This document shows positions 56,457 through 64,000 of a DNA stretch of 64,000 nt, piece after piece; within the stretch, counting starts at the first letter, position 1; every line of letters starts with the position of its first letter. Below the pieces are notes generated by a model. The model searched no databases, was not told the origin of the DNA, and saw only the letters and a program-made list of their open reading frames with translations. Source of the DNA: Gleimia europaea (GTDB lineage Bacteria; Actinomycetota; Actinomycetes; Actinomycetales; Actinomycetaceae); the NCBI GenBank assembly GCA_002871995.1, contig PNHW01000002.1, positions 205,462 to 269,461 of the forward strand, written 5' to 3'. Position numbers and translations under genes: made by a program.

Positions 56457-57349
56457 AGCACGCCTCCCTTCACCTCAGCTGGTTTCACTTCGACCGCATC
56501 GTTGTTTTTCTTGTCATCGACGAGGGCAAGGTAGGCGTCCTCTAACGTGGGCCGCGAGATTGAAAGGCCGGTTATGACATCTAGATCCAGCGTTTTGACA
56601 AACGCTTCCACCTGATTGGTAGCGTGAACAAAGCGCTTGCCGTCTTGTTTCCACGTAATCTGTGCGGGTTTTGCAAGCTGGTCACTAAGTTCAGGTACGC
56701 TGGCATCCGCGATGAGCTTGCCGTCTTTGATAATGAGGATGCGCGACGCCAGCTTTTCAGCTTCATGCAGGTCATGAGTTGTTAGCACAACGGTTGCTCC
56801 AAGGTCTGCGGAGGCACTCACTATGTCATGGATCATCGCCTTCGCCTCCGGGTCGAGGCCGGTGGTTGGCTCATCGAGCAAGAGCAGGTTGGGCTTGGAA
56901 ATCATGGCGGCGATGAAGTCTACGCGCCGGCGTTGGCCACCAGATAGGGAACTCATTTTCGCTTTTCTTTTATCTCCCAGACCCTGGCTTGCCAACAGCT
57001 CGAACGGGTCATACGTGTCTGCGCCGATACTTTCATGTGCGTATTGGATCCACTTCAGGTGCTCTTCGACGAGCCACTTTTCGTGATCTTTCCAGTGTTG
57101 TTGCACGAGGCCGATCCGCGTCCATTCACGGGCAGAAAAATCAGTCGGATGCTTTCCGAATACTCTTATGTCACCCTCGTCTGGCCTAATGGAGCCCATG
57201 AGGGTTTCGACAAAGGTTGTTTTACCAGCGCCGTTTGGGCCGAGGATAGCTACAACCTCTCCCCGGCTGATCGACAGGTCAATGCCACGCAGGGCCTGCA
57301 CTTTCCCGTAAGCGAAATGCAGACCGTGCGCTTCTATCAAGGCAGCCAT
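56453..57349 (-). CDS. ABC-2 transporter ATPase
   Basis: ATG 57349 with GGAGGG three bases upstream gives 298 residues; a TTG five codons earlier is possible. Motifs: Walker A GPNGAGKTTFVETL, Q-loop LVQQHWKDHEKW, signature SLSGGQRRRVDFIAAM, Walker B LLLLDEPTTGLDPEAK, H-loop VVLTTHDLHEAE. The C-terminal 80 residues match the accessory region of CcmA/DrrA-type exporters. Together with the permease and XRE regulator it forms a self-controlled efflux unit. Confidence 0.9.
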   Translation of the reverse strand: MAALIEAHGLHFAYGKVQALRGIDLSISRGEVVAILGPNGAGKTTFVETLMGSIRPDEGDIRVFGKHPTDFSAREWTRIGLVQQHWKDHEKWLVEEHLKWIQYAHESIGADTYDPFELLASQGLGDKRKAKMSSLSGGQRRRVDFIAAMISKPNLLLLDEPTTGLDPEAKAMIHDIVSASADLGATVVLTTHDLHEAEKLASRILIIKDGKLIADASVPELSDQLAKPAQITWKQDGKRFVHATNQVEAFVKTLDLDVITGLSISRPTLEDAYLALVDDKKNNDAVEVKPAEVKGGVL

Positions 57350-57364
57350 GCACCCTCCAAACAA

Positions 57365-57530
57365 TCTATATAACTTACATCTCTAAATATAGCATTTCTA
57401 CTATATTCGACAAGATCTCAGCTACTTTGCTTTTAGCAATTTAAACTTCTACACCTACAAACCTGCATAACCACACCTATCCAACCTCCAGCCACTCGCG
57501 CTTCCATGCCTGCTTTGCAATAGTGGAAGC
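57365..57530. promoter_or_regulatory. AT-rich divergent promoter region with CTATAT boxes
   Basis: CTATAT occurs at 57367-57372 and 57402-57407, and its complement ATATAG at 57388-57393. The first two form an inverted repeat in the promoter of the ABC-2/XRE operon. The rest of the gap up to the plus-strand gene at 57531 shows no clear motif. Confidence 0.4.
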
Positions 57531-58400
57531 ATGAGTGTTCGCCGCAATAACGACGTGTTTGTCAAAACTGATTCATCGAACCCAGATGCACCGGAACTGG
57601 AAGCGCTGGGTTTGCAGTGGCTTGGTGAAGCCATGGAGTTTGGTGGAGCACACGTGGTGCCCGTCGTCAGCGTTAAAGATGGAGAAATCTCGACGAGGGC
57701 GGTGCAAAGCAGCTCGGTCACGCAGGAAGCGGCGTTCCAGTTTGGTCGAGCTTTGGCACTAACACATGCGCAGGGAGCGAACTACTACGGGCAGGCTCCC
57801 CTGGGCTGGGAAGGTCGCGGCTGGATGGGGATGGCTAACCTGTCATTCACCAGGCCCGGAGAATACTGCACGTGGGGCGATTTCTTTGCGCAAGAACGCA
57901 TCTTGCCACACCTTCCAGTAGCCATTAACAATGGAGCGATTCCGCGCGGATACATGCGGGTTGTTGACCAGGTGTGCGAACGCCTTCGCGACGGCGATTT
58001 TGATGCGCCCGAGCCCGCCCTCGTCAAAACATCTGCTTCCAGGATCCACGGCGATCTTTGGAGCGGCAACGTACTGTGGTCGCGCTCTGATCTACTGAAC
58101 TGGGCACCCGCAAATGCCGGACTGGGCACCACGCGCCAAGATATACCGGGCACCGTTGGAGTGCTGATCGATCCGGCAGCATGCGGCGGCCATGCGGAGA
58201 AGGATTTAGCGGATCTAAGCGTGTTCGGCCAGCCCTACCTGGGTGACATTTATGCCGGTTACGAGGCCGAATCTAAGCTTGAACCCGGCTGGCAAGAACG
58301 CATTGGTGTGCATCAGCTTCACATTTTGATGATCCACGCGGAGCTGTTCGGCGGCTCGTACGGAGACCAGGTGATAACAACCTGCAAACGCTACGTATAA
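57531..58400 (+). CDS. Fructosamine kinase family protein
   Basis: The 289-residue protein has the kinase-like fold of FN3K/YniA: N-terminal FVKTDSSNPDAPELEALGLQ, a helix AFQFGRALALTHAQGANYYG, the catalytic RIHGDLWSGNVLWS (HGDLWSGN signature) and the metal-binding VLIDPAACGGHAEKDLADL, where bacterial members have IDPAvyyGhrE. GTFDYE-type elements near the end are replaced by YAGYEAESKLEPGWQER. Family members phosphorylate ketosamines formed by glycation so that they fall off proteins. The lysine of the N-lobe is at residue 12. Single gene. Confidence 0.9.
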   Translation: MSVRRNNDVFVKTDSSNPDAPELEALGLQWLGEAMEFGGAHVVPVVSVKDGEISTRAVQSSSVTQEAAFQFGRALALTHAQGANYYGQAPLGWEGRGWMGMANLSFTRPGEYCTWGDFFAQERILPHLPVAINNGAIPRGYMRVVDQVCERLRDGDFDAPEPALVKTSASRIHGDLWSGNVLWSRSDLLNWAPANAGLGTTRQDIPGTVGVLIDPAACGGHAEKDLADLSVFGQPYLGDIYAGYEAESKLEPGWQERIGVHQLHILMIHAELFGGSYGDQVITTCKRYV

Positions 58401-58513
58401 ACTGGGTCTATCTCGATGTTTGTGGGCAGTGGGCACGAGGCGCGGGAGCACCACCAGCAGGTACCGCTCCGAGCACTCACAAACGCTTAATGCCCAGGGT
58501 TTAGTTGTATTAG

Positions 58514-60271
58514 TTAAACCGAGGGGGCTACCAGCTCAAACTTACCGGCAATAACGATTAGTGCTTCGTCATCACGTTCACTCTCGAACAACGACAACAC
58601 CCAATAGTCATCTTCCAGTACACCTTGCGTTGCGGCCTCTAATGCTGCGCACGGATCACGCCCTTCTATTTCCCATCGGTTTTCAAACAACAGCGAATCA
58701 AACTCACGCAAATGAAGTATCCCGGTTTTAACCAGCTCTTTATTAAGTGATTCCGGCACCCGCAACCACACAAGACTAGTAATATCAAACTCGAAGATTG
58801 CAGTGTTTACCGCCATGCTCAACTCTCCGATACCTTTAAAGTACGGATAGGGCAGCCGAATGGTCAGGTAGCTTTTTGATTCCGCCGCTTGGGGTTCTTC
58901 AATCCAACATTCCATGTCGTAGTAGCGGCTGTTTATATCCCCAAGCAACCGTTGTATGGTTGCGTGTTTTTCGAAATTTATCTCTTGAGCTTGTTGCTCA
59001 CTAACCTCCCCTTTAGCCGCTATCAGTTCATTGATCTGGCAGAAACGGGTCTGCGGAAATACACGTGCCAAAGCCTGCACTGTCTGATCCCGCAGCTCCT
59101 TCGCGTGGGAAGCACCCCTGACCCCAAGAAAGGGAAGAATCACTTCTCGCGACTCTAAATAGTATTCATAAGCAGCATTCAACCTGCCTCGTTGTTCACA
59201 GAGTTCTCCCAAACGAAATGCCACGTCAGCAATCTTGAGGTCATATTCTCCTCTAGGTATTGCTTCCCGCCACTTCGAATACGATTTCGAAATCAGTTCT
59301 ATTCCAACACTGTGGTTCTTTGGCACGCCCTGTCCTGCAATGAGCATTTCGCCCATCTTGTACAGCGACTCAACGCTGCCCGTAGCAACGCTTATTGAAA
59401 AATATTGAAACGCCTTGTCATACTTTGGCATTCCATTGTTGGCTTTTCGTGAGCAACAGATTTCCCCTAGCTTCTCCATATATTCGGAAATCGGATTAAG
59501 CTCCATGAGGCGCTCAAAACACTTGAACGCTTGCGCCCAATTCTGACCAAATCCAACGCTATCTGGGTTGTAACACGCATACGCTTTTTCTTTGAGCCCA
59601 ACCGCGTTATCGGCCTCAACTAGCTCATTCACAAACCTGACGTATAGATCAATTAGTTCCGGATCATTCTCTTTCTTAACGTCTTGATTTGACCATTTTT
59701 GAATGAACGCTTGCATCTGGCCAACCGTGTAATGCCGCTCAGCGTACGGCTTTCCCCTACCTTCCAGCGCAAACAGCCCGCGTTGTAGGTTCTCTTCAAA
59801 TTGTTTAAGAACGTATTCGCTCGACACCAATTCATAGACCCACGCAAACTGAATAACATGCCACAGACCGTTCACAGTTTCTGTTTCTGACAAAGACTCG
59901 AACGACCCTTCCTCCGCTTTCTGGCTCTCTTCACCTACCGGCCAAGCAGTTCCCAGAGTCCATTGCGCCATTGAACGCATTGCCGGCTGGCTCTCATCAA
60001 CGCCTCCAACTCTAACGATCCCTTGCCAATCCTTTAAGATCTGCCGGCCGCCATTTCGCGCAAACTGAATGAATCTTTCGGCAGCGGTTATTAAATCTTC
60101 TAGGGTAGGCGGAATAAAATCTTCCAGCACCAGCTCAACAGGCGAATATTTTTCCAAGAACTCCTCAGGGAGGATGTCAAATCTCACTAGACGAAGATAG
60201 TCTGCGCCACTGACCAATCCAACATTAGCCTCATCGTTGTCTGCCACGTCTGCCCCTAGCATTTTGCGCAC
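58514..60271 (-). CDS. Hypothetical protein with Sel1/TPR-like helical repeats
   Basis: The 585-residue protein has no signal peptide. An acidic N-terminal region (1-150) precedes paired helices that resemble Sel1/TPR repeats: QNWAQAFKCFERLMELNPIS, YDKAFQYFSISVATGSVESL, YKMGEMLIAGQGVPKNHSVG, FRLGELCEQRGRLNAAYEYY. The last 140 residues are beta-rich and end acidic. Local base composition is more AT-rich than in its neighbours and the gene lies on the 3' side of tRNA-Arg, which suggests recent acquisition. Sel1-like proteins mediate protein contacts; no enzyme motif is visible. The start could be the second Met at residue 4. Confidence 0.7.
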   Translation of the reverse strand: MRKMLGADVADNDEANVGLVSGADYLRLVRFDILPEEFLEKYSPVELVLEDFIPPTLEDLITAAERFIQFARNGGRQILKDWQGIVRVGGVDESQPAMRSMAQWTLGTAWPVGEESQKAEEGSFESLSETETVNGLWHVIQFAWVYELVSSEYVLKQFEENLQRGLFALEGRGKPYAERHYTVGQMQAFIQKWSNQDVKKENDPELIDLYVRFVNELVEADNAVGLKEKAYACYNPDSVGFGQNWAQAFKCFERLMELNPISEYMEKLGEICCSRKANNGMPKYDKAFQYFSISVATGSVESLYKMGEMLIAGQGVPKNHSVGIELISKSYSKWREAIPRGEYDLKIADVAFRLGELCEQRGRLNAAYEYYLESREVILPFLGVRGASHAKELRDQTVQALARVFPQTRFCQINELIAAKGEVSEQQAQEINFEKHATIQRLLGDINSRYYDMECWIEEPQAAESKSYLTIRLPYPYFKGIGELSMAVNTAIFEFDITSLVWLRVPESLNKELVKTGILHLREFDSLLFENRWEIEGRDPCAALEAATQGVLEDDYWVLSLFESERDDEALIVIAGKFELVAPSV

Positions 60272-60361
60272 TGCATCGTACTACTATGACTTTAAGGGAT
60301 ACTACGGACTAGCAATTGGAGAGGCTTACTAATGCGATCGACGACGCTTGAAGAATTGGAT

Positions 60362-60398
60362 AAGCACCCAGCCGATGGGTCTCACCGAGTGGGTGCTT
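60362..60398 (-). terminator. Terminator after tRNA-Arg
   Basis: AAGCACCCA (60362-60370) pairs with TGGGTGCTT (60390-60398), three bases beyond the 3' end of tRNA-Arg; T run on the minus-strand side is short. Confidence 0.7.
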
Positions 60399-60401
60399 TG
60401 G

Positions 60402-60474
60402 CGCGCTCGAAGGGATTCGAACCCCCAACCTTCTGATCCGTAGTCAGATGCTCTATCCGTTGAGCTACGAGCGC
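60402..60474 (-). tRNA. tRNA-Arg (ACG anticodon)
   Basis: The 73-base minus-strand cloverleaf has acceptor arms GCGCTCG / CGAGCGC, D-arm TAGCTCAACGGATAGAGCA, anticodon stem-loop CTGACTACGGATCAG with ACG, and T-arm TTGGGGGTTCGAATCCCTTC. A34 is the substrate of TadA (45655). CCA is not encoded. Confidence 0.95.
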
Positions 60475-60570
60475 ATTGGTTGTTACCTGAACAAGTTTAG
60501 TGGGTACTCCGGCAAACAACCAAATCAACAGGTTGTCATACTCGCCACAGTCCAAGCGACAGGCGAACCG

Positions 60571-60963
60571 TCACTTGACGATATCGATCCCCAACGTCGC
60601 CGAGGCATCCTGAACCCCGCCAACATTAGTTACGTTCGTGAAACCTTTCTGCTCCATGATCGCTACAGCCTTGCCGGAGCGCTGACCGGAGCGGCAGTAA
60701 ACGGAGTAAGCCCCATTAGGATCCAGAGAGGCAATGGCGTCCTCGAACCCCGGATCAGTAACGTCAATGTTCACCGCGCCTTCCAAGTGGCCTTCCGCAT
60801 ACTCTGCCGGCGTGCGCACGTCCAAGATGGTGCCAGCTTCAACAACGCTTTCCATGGTTATTCCCTCATTTTCTTTCGTTTCAGTCTGACTATCCCCAGC
60901 GCATCCAGCTAAAGCGAAGGCCGCGAGCGACACCGCGAGCGCCTGGGCAACCAACTTCTTCAC
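60571..60963 (-). CDS. Exported rhodanese-like lipoprotein
   Basis: GTG 60963 has GGAGG six bases upstream and gives 130 residues; the longer frame upstream lacks a ribosome site. The N-terminus VKKLVAQALAVSLAAFALAG followed by Cys is a lipoprotein signal. The rhodanese domain follows: TILDVRTPAEYAEGHLEGAV, NIDVTDPGFEDAI and the active-site loop SVYCRSGQRSGKA with the catalytic Cys. It carries sulfane sulfur or acts in redox sensing outside the membrane. Single gene between tRNA-Arg and the nuclease. Confidence 0.88.
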   Translation of the reverse strand: MKKLVAQALAVSLAAFALAGCAGDSQTETKENEGITMESVVEAGTILDVRTPAEYAEGHLEGAVNIDVTDPGFEDAIASLDPNGAYSVYCRSGQRSGKAVAIMEQKGFTNVTNVGGVQDASATLGIDIVK

Positions 60964-61284
60964 GCGATCCTCCAATACACCGATGCGGGAATGGTTGTTT
61001 AACAAAAGCTTGCCGGTATTAACAACAGTTGTCTAGTTGGACATCAACAACTCAACGCTGAAAAGTCAAGCATTAAACGTGAAAAGTACACCTTCTCTGT
61101 TTAGTAGCATTATTTGGCAAGCCTGGTTGGGACAACCTCCCAACCGGCTGGCCAAGAGCAAAACGCCTTGAACAACGCGCGCGCAACCGGAGGTGCCGAA
61201 GGTATGCGTTGCCGCTGTTACAAAGACGTACATATTTGCCTCAGCACGAAGTGAATAAGGAATCTCAAAGAGACTAGGAATCTT
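60964..61284. other. Intergenic region between rhodanese and nuclease genes
   Basis: No gene is visible. ACGCTGAAAAGT near 61054 and ACGTGAAAAGT near 61077 form a spaced direct repeat of TGAAAAGT about 23 bases apart, possibly a regulator site in the divergent promoter region. AGGAA at 61276-61280 serves the nuclease gene. Confidence 0.4.
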
Positions 61285-64000
61285 ATGGTGAAGCTCAAAC
61301 GCTTTGCGGGTGGGATTGCGGTAGCCGCTGCGGGCGCCCTGATTCTAACCCCGCTCACCCCCGTGCCGTCCCTGGCAACCCCAGCGGGCGACAACGTAGT
61401 AATCAACGAAGTTTACACGCGCGGAGACAGTGCCGACGGCACGCTTCGTGATTTTGTTGAACTGTACAACCCAACGACTGAAGCGATCTCGCTTGACGGC
61501 ATGTCACTTCAGTACTTCAGCAAAAAGAACCTAACAGCTGTGAAAGCCAGCGTCTCTCCTTTGCAAGGAACGATTGCTGCCAAAGGATACTTCTTGGTTG
61601 CTGGAAACTCTGCAGACAAGAATGGTCAACACGAAGCGTTCCAAAAGTACGATCCGGACGCTCAGGGCAACTTCAGCCTTGCCGGAAATGATGGAAGCAT
61701 CGTCCTGGCAAAAGGCACTGAAGCTCTAACGGTTGCGGGAGATACTTCCGCAGACGCAAATGTAATTGACGCCTTTGGGTGGGGCGCCACAAAGGTTTTT
61801 GAGTCCGCTGCAAATGCAAACAAGTCAAAGGGTGACAAATCGTTCCAACGCGCGAACGGTGCGGACACTAATGACAACACGTCCGATTTCTCGGTATCCA
61901 CCGCTACCCCGCAAAACAGCAAGGGTACGGTTACCCCTGAAGAACCTACCGACCCGCAGACACCAGAGCCATCTGATCCACAAAACCCTGATCCGGTAGC
62001 CAACATCGTTTCGATTGAGGATATTCAGGGCACCGGACCAGCCTCGACAATGGTGGACCAGACGGTAACCACGCGTGGTGAAGTCACCGCGATCTACCCC
62101 ACCGGCGGTTTCAACGGCGCTTACATTCAGTTCAACGGCACCAACCCGAACGCTTCGGACGCGGTCTTCATTTACTCGAAGGACTTCGCTAAGCAGTTCC
62201 AGATTGGCGATTTTGTTGAGGTCACCGGCAAGGTAAGCGAATACCAACCCAGGGGCGCTACAACCTCTTCCACGCAAATCTCCGCTACGTCGTTCAAGAA
62301 GATTGATCGTCCCGAGGGCGTGGAAGCAATACAGCCTCTAGAGCTCGAAGCGGCACCAGATACGGAGGAAGGCCGCGAAGCTCTCGAAGGCATGCTTTTG
62401 CAGATCACCAAGGCTCATACGGTTACTGATAACTACGGAACTAACCGCTACGGCACGGTGCTACTCACCACGCAGGACAAGCCGCTCCGCCAACCTTCTG
62501 ACGTTTACAATCCGGCAAGTAATCCCAACGAGATTGGGGCGCTCGAAGCTGCTAACAAGGCCTCTATTATCGCTCTCGATGATGGCCAATCTACGGATTA
62601 CACCAATTTCAAGTACCCGAACCACCTCATTCCGGTTCCGTATTTGAACGTAAATGACCCGCTTCGCGTAGGCTCGAAGGTCACCATCAAGAAGCCGGTG
62701 GTTTTAGACTTCCGCTTCCAGTGGAACTACCAGCCAACCGAGCCGGTGAATGTTAAGGGCGTCGACAACACCGATAAGTGGATTGACATCACCAACAATG
62801 AGCGGCCGGCAGCCCCCGGTGATTTCAGCGAAGCCGGCGCTAACCTGACCCTCACCTCTTTCAACGTCCTGAACTACTTCACCGACCTGGGTGAAAACGA
62901 AGCAGGTTGTAAGTACTACCGGGATCGCGAGGCTCGGCCTGTGACCGCCAACTACTGCAATGTTCGCGGCGCATACTCCAAGGCTGCTTTCGAACGTCAG
63001 CAGGCAAAAATTGTTGCCGCTATTAACGAGTTAGATTCCTCCATAGTTGGCTTGGAAGAGATTGAGAACTCAGCTAAGTTCGGTCACGATCGTGACGAGT
63101 CGTTGAAGCAACTCGTACAAGAGTTGAACAAGGCGGCAGGTGCCGACAAGTGGACTTTTGTGCCTTCCCCTAAGGACGTTCCTGCAGACGAGGACGTCAT
63201 CCGCTTGGCTTACATCTACCAGACGGCAGAGGTAACCCCCATTGGAGATTCTTCGATCCTGATGGGTAGCCAATGGTTCACGGGTTACGCTCGCGAACCG
63301 CTGGCCCAAGAATGGCAGGCACTTGACGAGGGGCAGCCGGTTGGCACCAAGTTCGTAACCGTTGTTAACCACTTCAAGTCGAAGGGTTCCCTTGCGAAGA
63401 AGTTCGAAAATGACGAGGACGAGTGGCAGGGCAACAACAACCTGCTCCGCATCGCGCAGGCTCAGGAAGTCACCAACTGGGTGGCCGCTCAGTTTGCCGG
63501 CAAGCCAACCATTCTGCTTGGTGATCTGAACTCCTACTCTAAGGAAGATCCGGTTCTTACCATCGAGGAGGCCGGCTACACTTCGGTTGCTGACATGTTC
63601 AACATCCAGAATGCTTCCTACCTGTTTGGCGCACGCGTCGGCTCGCTTGATCACGGCCTCGCAAATGATCTTGCGAAGGATCTCGTAGTTGGAGCTGACG
63701 TTTGGGACGTGAACGCGATGGAGCCGCTGGCATTCGAATACTCGCGCTACAACTACAACGTGAAAGCGGATCAGCTGTTCGACCTGACTCCGTATCGTTC
63801 GTCTGACCACAACCCACTCAAGATGGGGCTAAAAACGTTCGAGAAGATGCCGGAACCCAGCGATCCCGGTGAGGACAGGGTTGTGACCCCGGCTGCGCCG
63901 GAGTTCATCAATCCGTCTGCCTCTGATCCGGCCTCGTGCACGGTTAAGCCGTTCGCAACCGTTAAGGAGATGGAGGGCGTGAAGTACACGGTTACCGTGG
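61285..64000 (+). CDS. Large secreted endonuclease/exonuclease (ExeM/NucH-like), 3' end outside window
   Basis: From ATG 61285 (AGGAA four bases upstream) the frame stays open to the window end, at least 905 residues. A signal peptide (MVKLKRFAGGIAVAAAGALI... ending VPSLATPA) is followed by a lamin-tail domain (about 38-190: VVINEVYTRGDSADGTLRDF, VELYNP), a Pro/Glu/Asp linker (TPEEPTDPQTPEPSDPQNPD), an OB-fold region (about 245-500) and an endonuclease/exonuclease/phosphatase domain with TSFNVLNYF (near 526), GLEEIEN (near 589), LLGDLNSYSK (near 746) and RSSDHNPL (near 840). These carry the catalytic Asn, Glu, Asp and His. The extracellular DNase family degrades DNA for nutrition, biofilm dispersal or escape from neutrophil nets. 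A wall anchor may lie beyond the edge. Confidence 0.93.
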   Translation, partial: MVKLKRFAGGIAVAAAGALILTPLTPVPSLATPAGDNVVINEVYTRGDSADGTLRDFVELYNPTTEAISLDGMSLQYFSKKNLTAVKASVSPLQGTIAAKGYFLVAGNSADKNGQHEAFQKYDPDAQGNFSLAGNDGSIVLAKGTEALTVAGDTSADANVIDAFGWGATKVFESAANANKSKGDKSFQRANGADTNDNTSDFSVSTATPQNSKGTVTPEEPTDPQTPEPSDPQNPDPVANIVSIEDIQGTGPASTMVDQTVTTRGEVTAIYPTGGFNGAYIQFNGTNPNASDAVFIYSKDFAKQFQIGDFVEVTGKVSEYQPRGATTSSTQISATSFKKIDRPEGVEAIQPLELEAAPDTEEGREALEGMLLQITKAHTVTDNYGTNRYGTVLLTTQDKPLRQPSDVYNPASNPNEIGALEAANKASIIALDDGQSTDYTNFKYPNHLIPVPYLNVNDPLRVGSKVTIKKPVVLDFRFQWNYQPTEPVNVKGVDNTDKWIDITNNERPAAPGDFSEAGANLTLTSFNVLNYFTDLGENEAGCKYYRDREARPVTANYCNVRGAYSKAAFERQQAKIVAAINELDSSIVGLEEIENSAKFGHDRDESLKQLVQELNKAAGADKWTFVPSPKDVPADEDVIRLAYIYQTAEVTPIGDSSILMGSQWFTGYAREPLAQEWQALDEGQPVGTKFVTVVNHFKSKGSLAKKFENDEDEWQGNNNLLRIAQAQEVTNWVAAQFAGKPTILLGDLNSYSKEDPVLTIEEAGYTSVADMFNIQNASYLFGARVGSLDHGLANDLAKDLVVGADVWDVNAMEPLAFEYSRYNYNVKADQLFDLTPYRSSDHNPLKMGLKTFEKMPEPSDPGEDRVVTPAAPEFINPSASDPASCTVKPFATVKEMEGVKYTVTV

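Overview
The window reads as actinobacterial DNA of medium-high G+C, most likely from the family Actinomycetaceae (inference). Grounds: the housekeeping block topA-tmk-holB, an SCO6880-type VirB4 module, a VbhA/Fic pair, a short PspC protein, and frequent GTG starts with 1-4 bp gene overlaps. No rRNA is present, so the genus cannot be fixed.

Positions 1 to about 26,600 are most of an integrated conjugative element (ICE). Its left end and integrase lie outside the window, and its right side abuts a tRNA-Thr gene. From the left it holds: a plus-strand operon (end of an unknown gene, a VirB1-like wall hydrolase, an SSB-like protein, a coiled-coil peptide and an ArdC-type antirestriction protein); a BrnT-like/RHH toxin-antitoxin pair; a single CRISPR-like repeat-spacer unit; a decayed region; an orphan VbhA-like antitoxin; an adenine methylase converging on a ParB-like protein; a VbhA-like/Fic pair with a small serine resolvase; a hairpin-rich oriT candidate, mobC and a relaxase; and a DUF4913 protein. 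On the minus strand a compact type IV secretion operon (21,773 to 13,124) encodes an NTPase-like protein, a pilin-like protein, a VirB8-like protein, a VirB6-like channel with a collagen-like tail, a VirB4 split into two genes, a VirD4 coupling protein and an unknown protein. A surface-type protein and a small protein sit divergently. A minus-strand chain of four winged-helix or excisionase-like proteins (26,199 to 23,310) appears to be the control/replication module.

Positions 26,581 to 64,000 are chromosomal. Region by region: tRNA-Thr, a secreted tripeptidyl-peptidase-type hydrolase, holB-tmk-topA, a methyltransferase, sodA, an FtsX-type ABC exporter, PspC, a GntR regulator with a four-carbon sugar-acid kinase/dehydrogenase operon, glgP, tRNA-Ser, tadA, upp, metNIQ, two crcB genes, gluQ, an MFS exporter, meso-diaminopimelate dehydrogenase, an XRE-controlled ABC-2 transporter, a fructosamine-kinase-like protein, a Sel1-like repeat protein, tRNA-Arg, an exported rhodanese and the start of a large secreted nuclease. 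Many convergent gene pairs are separated by strong perfect hairpins.

The most interesting observations are: a near-identical C-terminal tail on the relaxase and the ArdC-like protein, a candidate shared secretion signal; the one-spacer CRISPR-like unit on the element; two VbhA-like antitoxins with the same duplicated promoter, one without a toxin; the methylase/ParB-like pair; iteron-like repeats inside an initiator-like gene; and a regulator reading frame that ends inside tRNA-Thr at the presumed attachment site. All functional calls come from reading sequence and motifs by eye; no database search was run.
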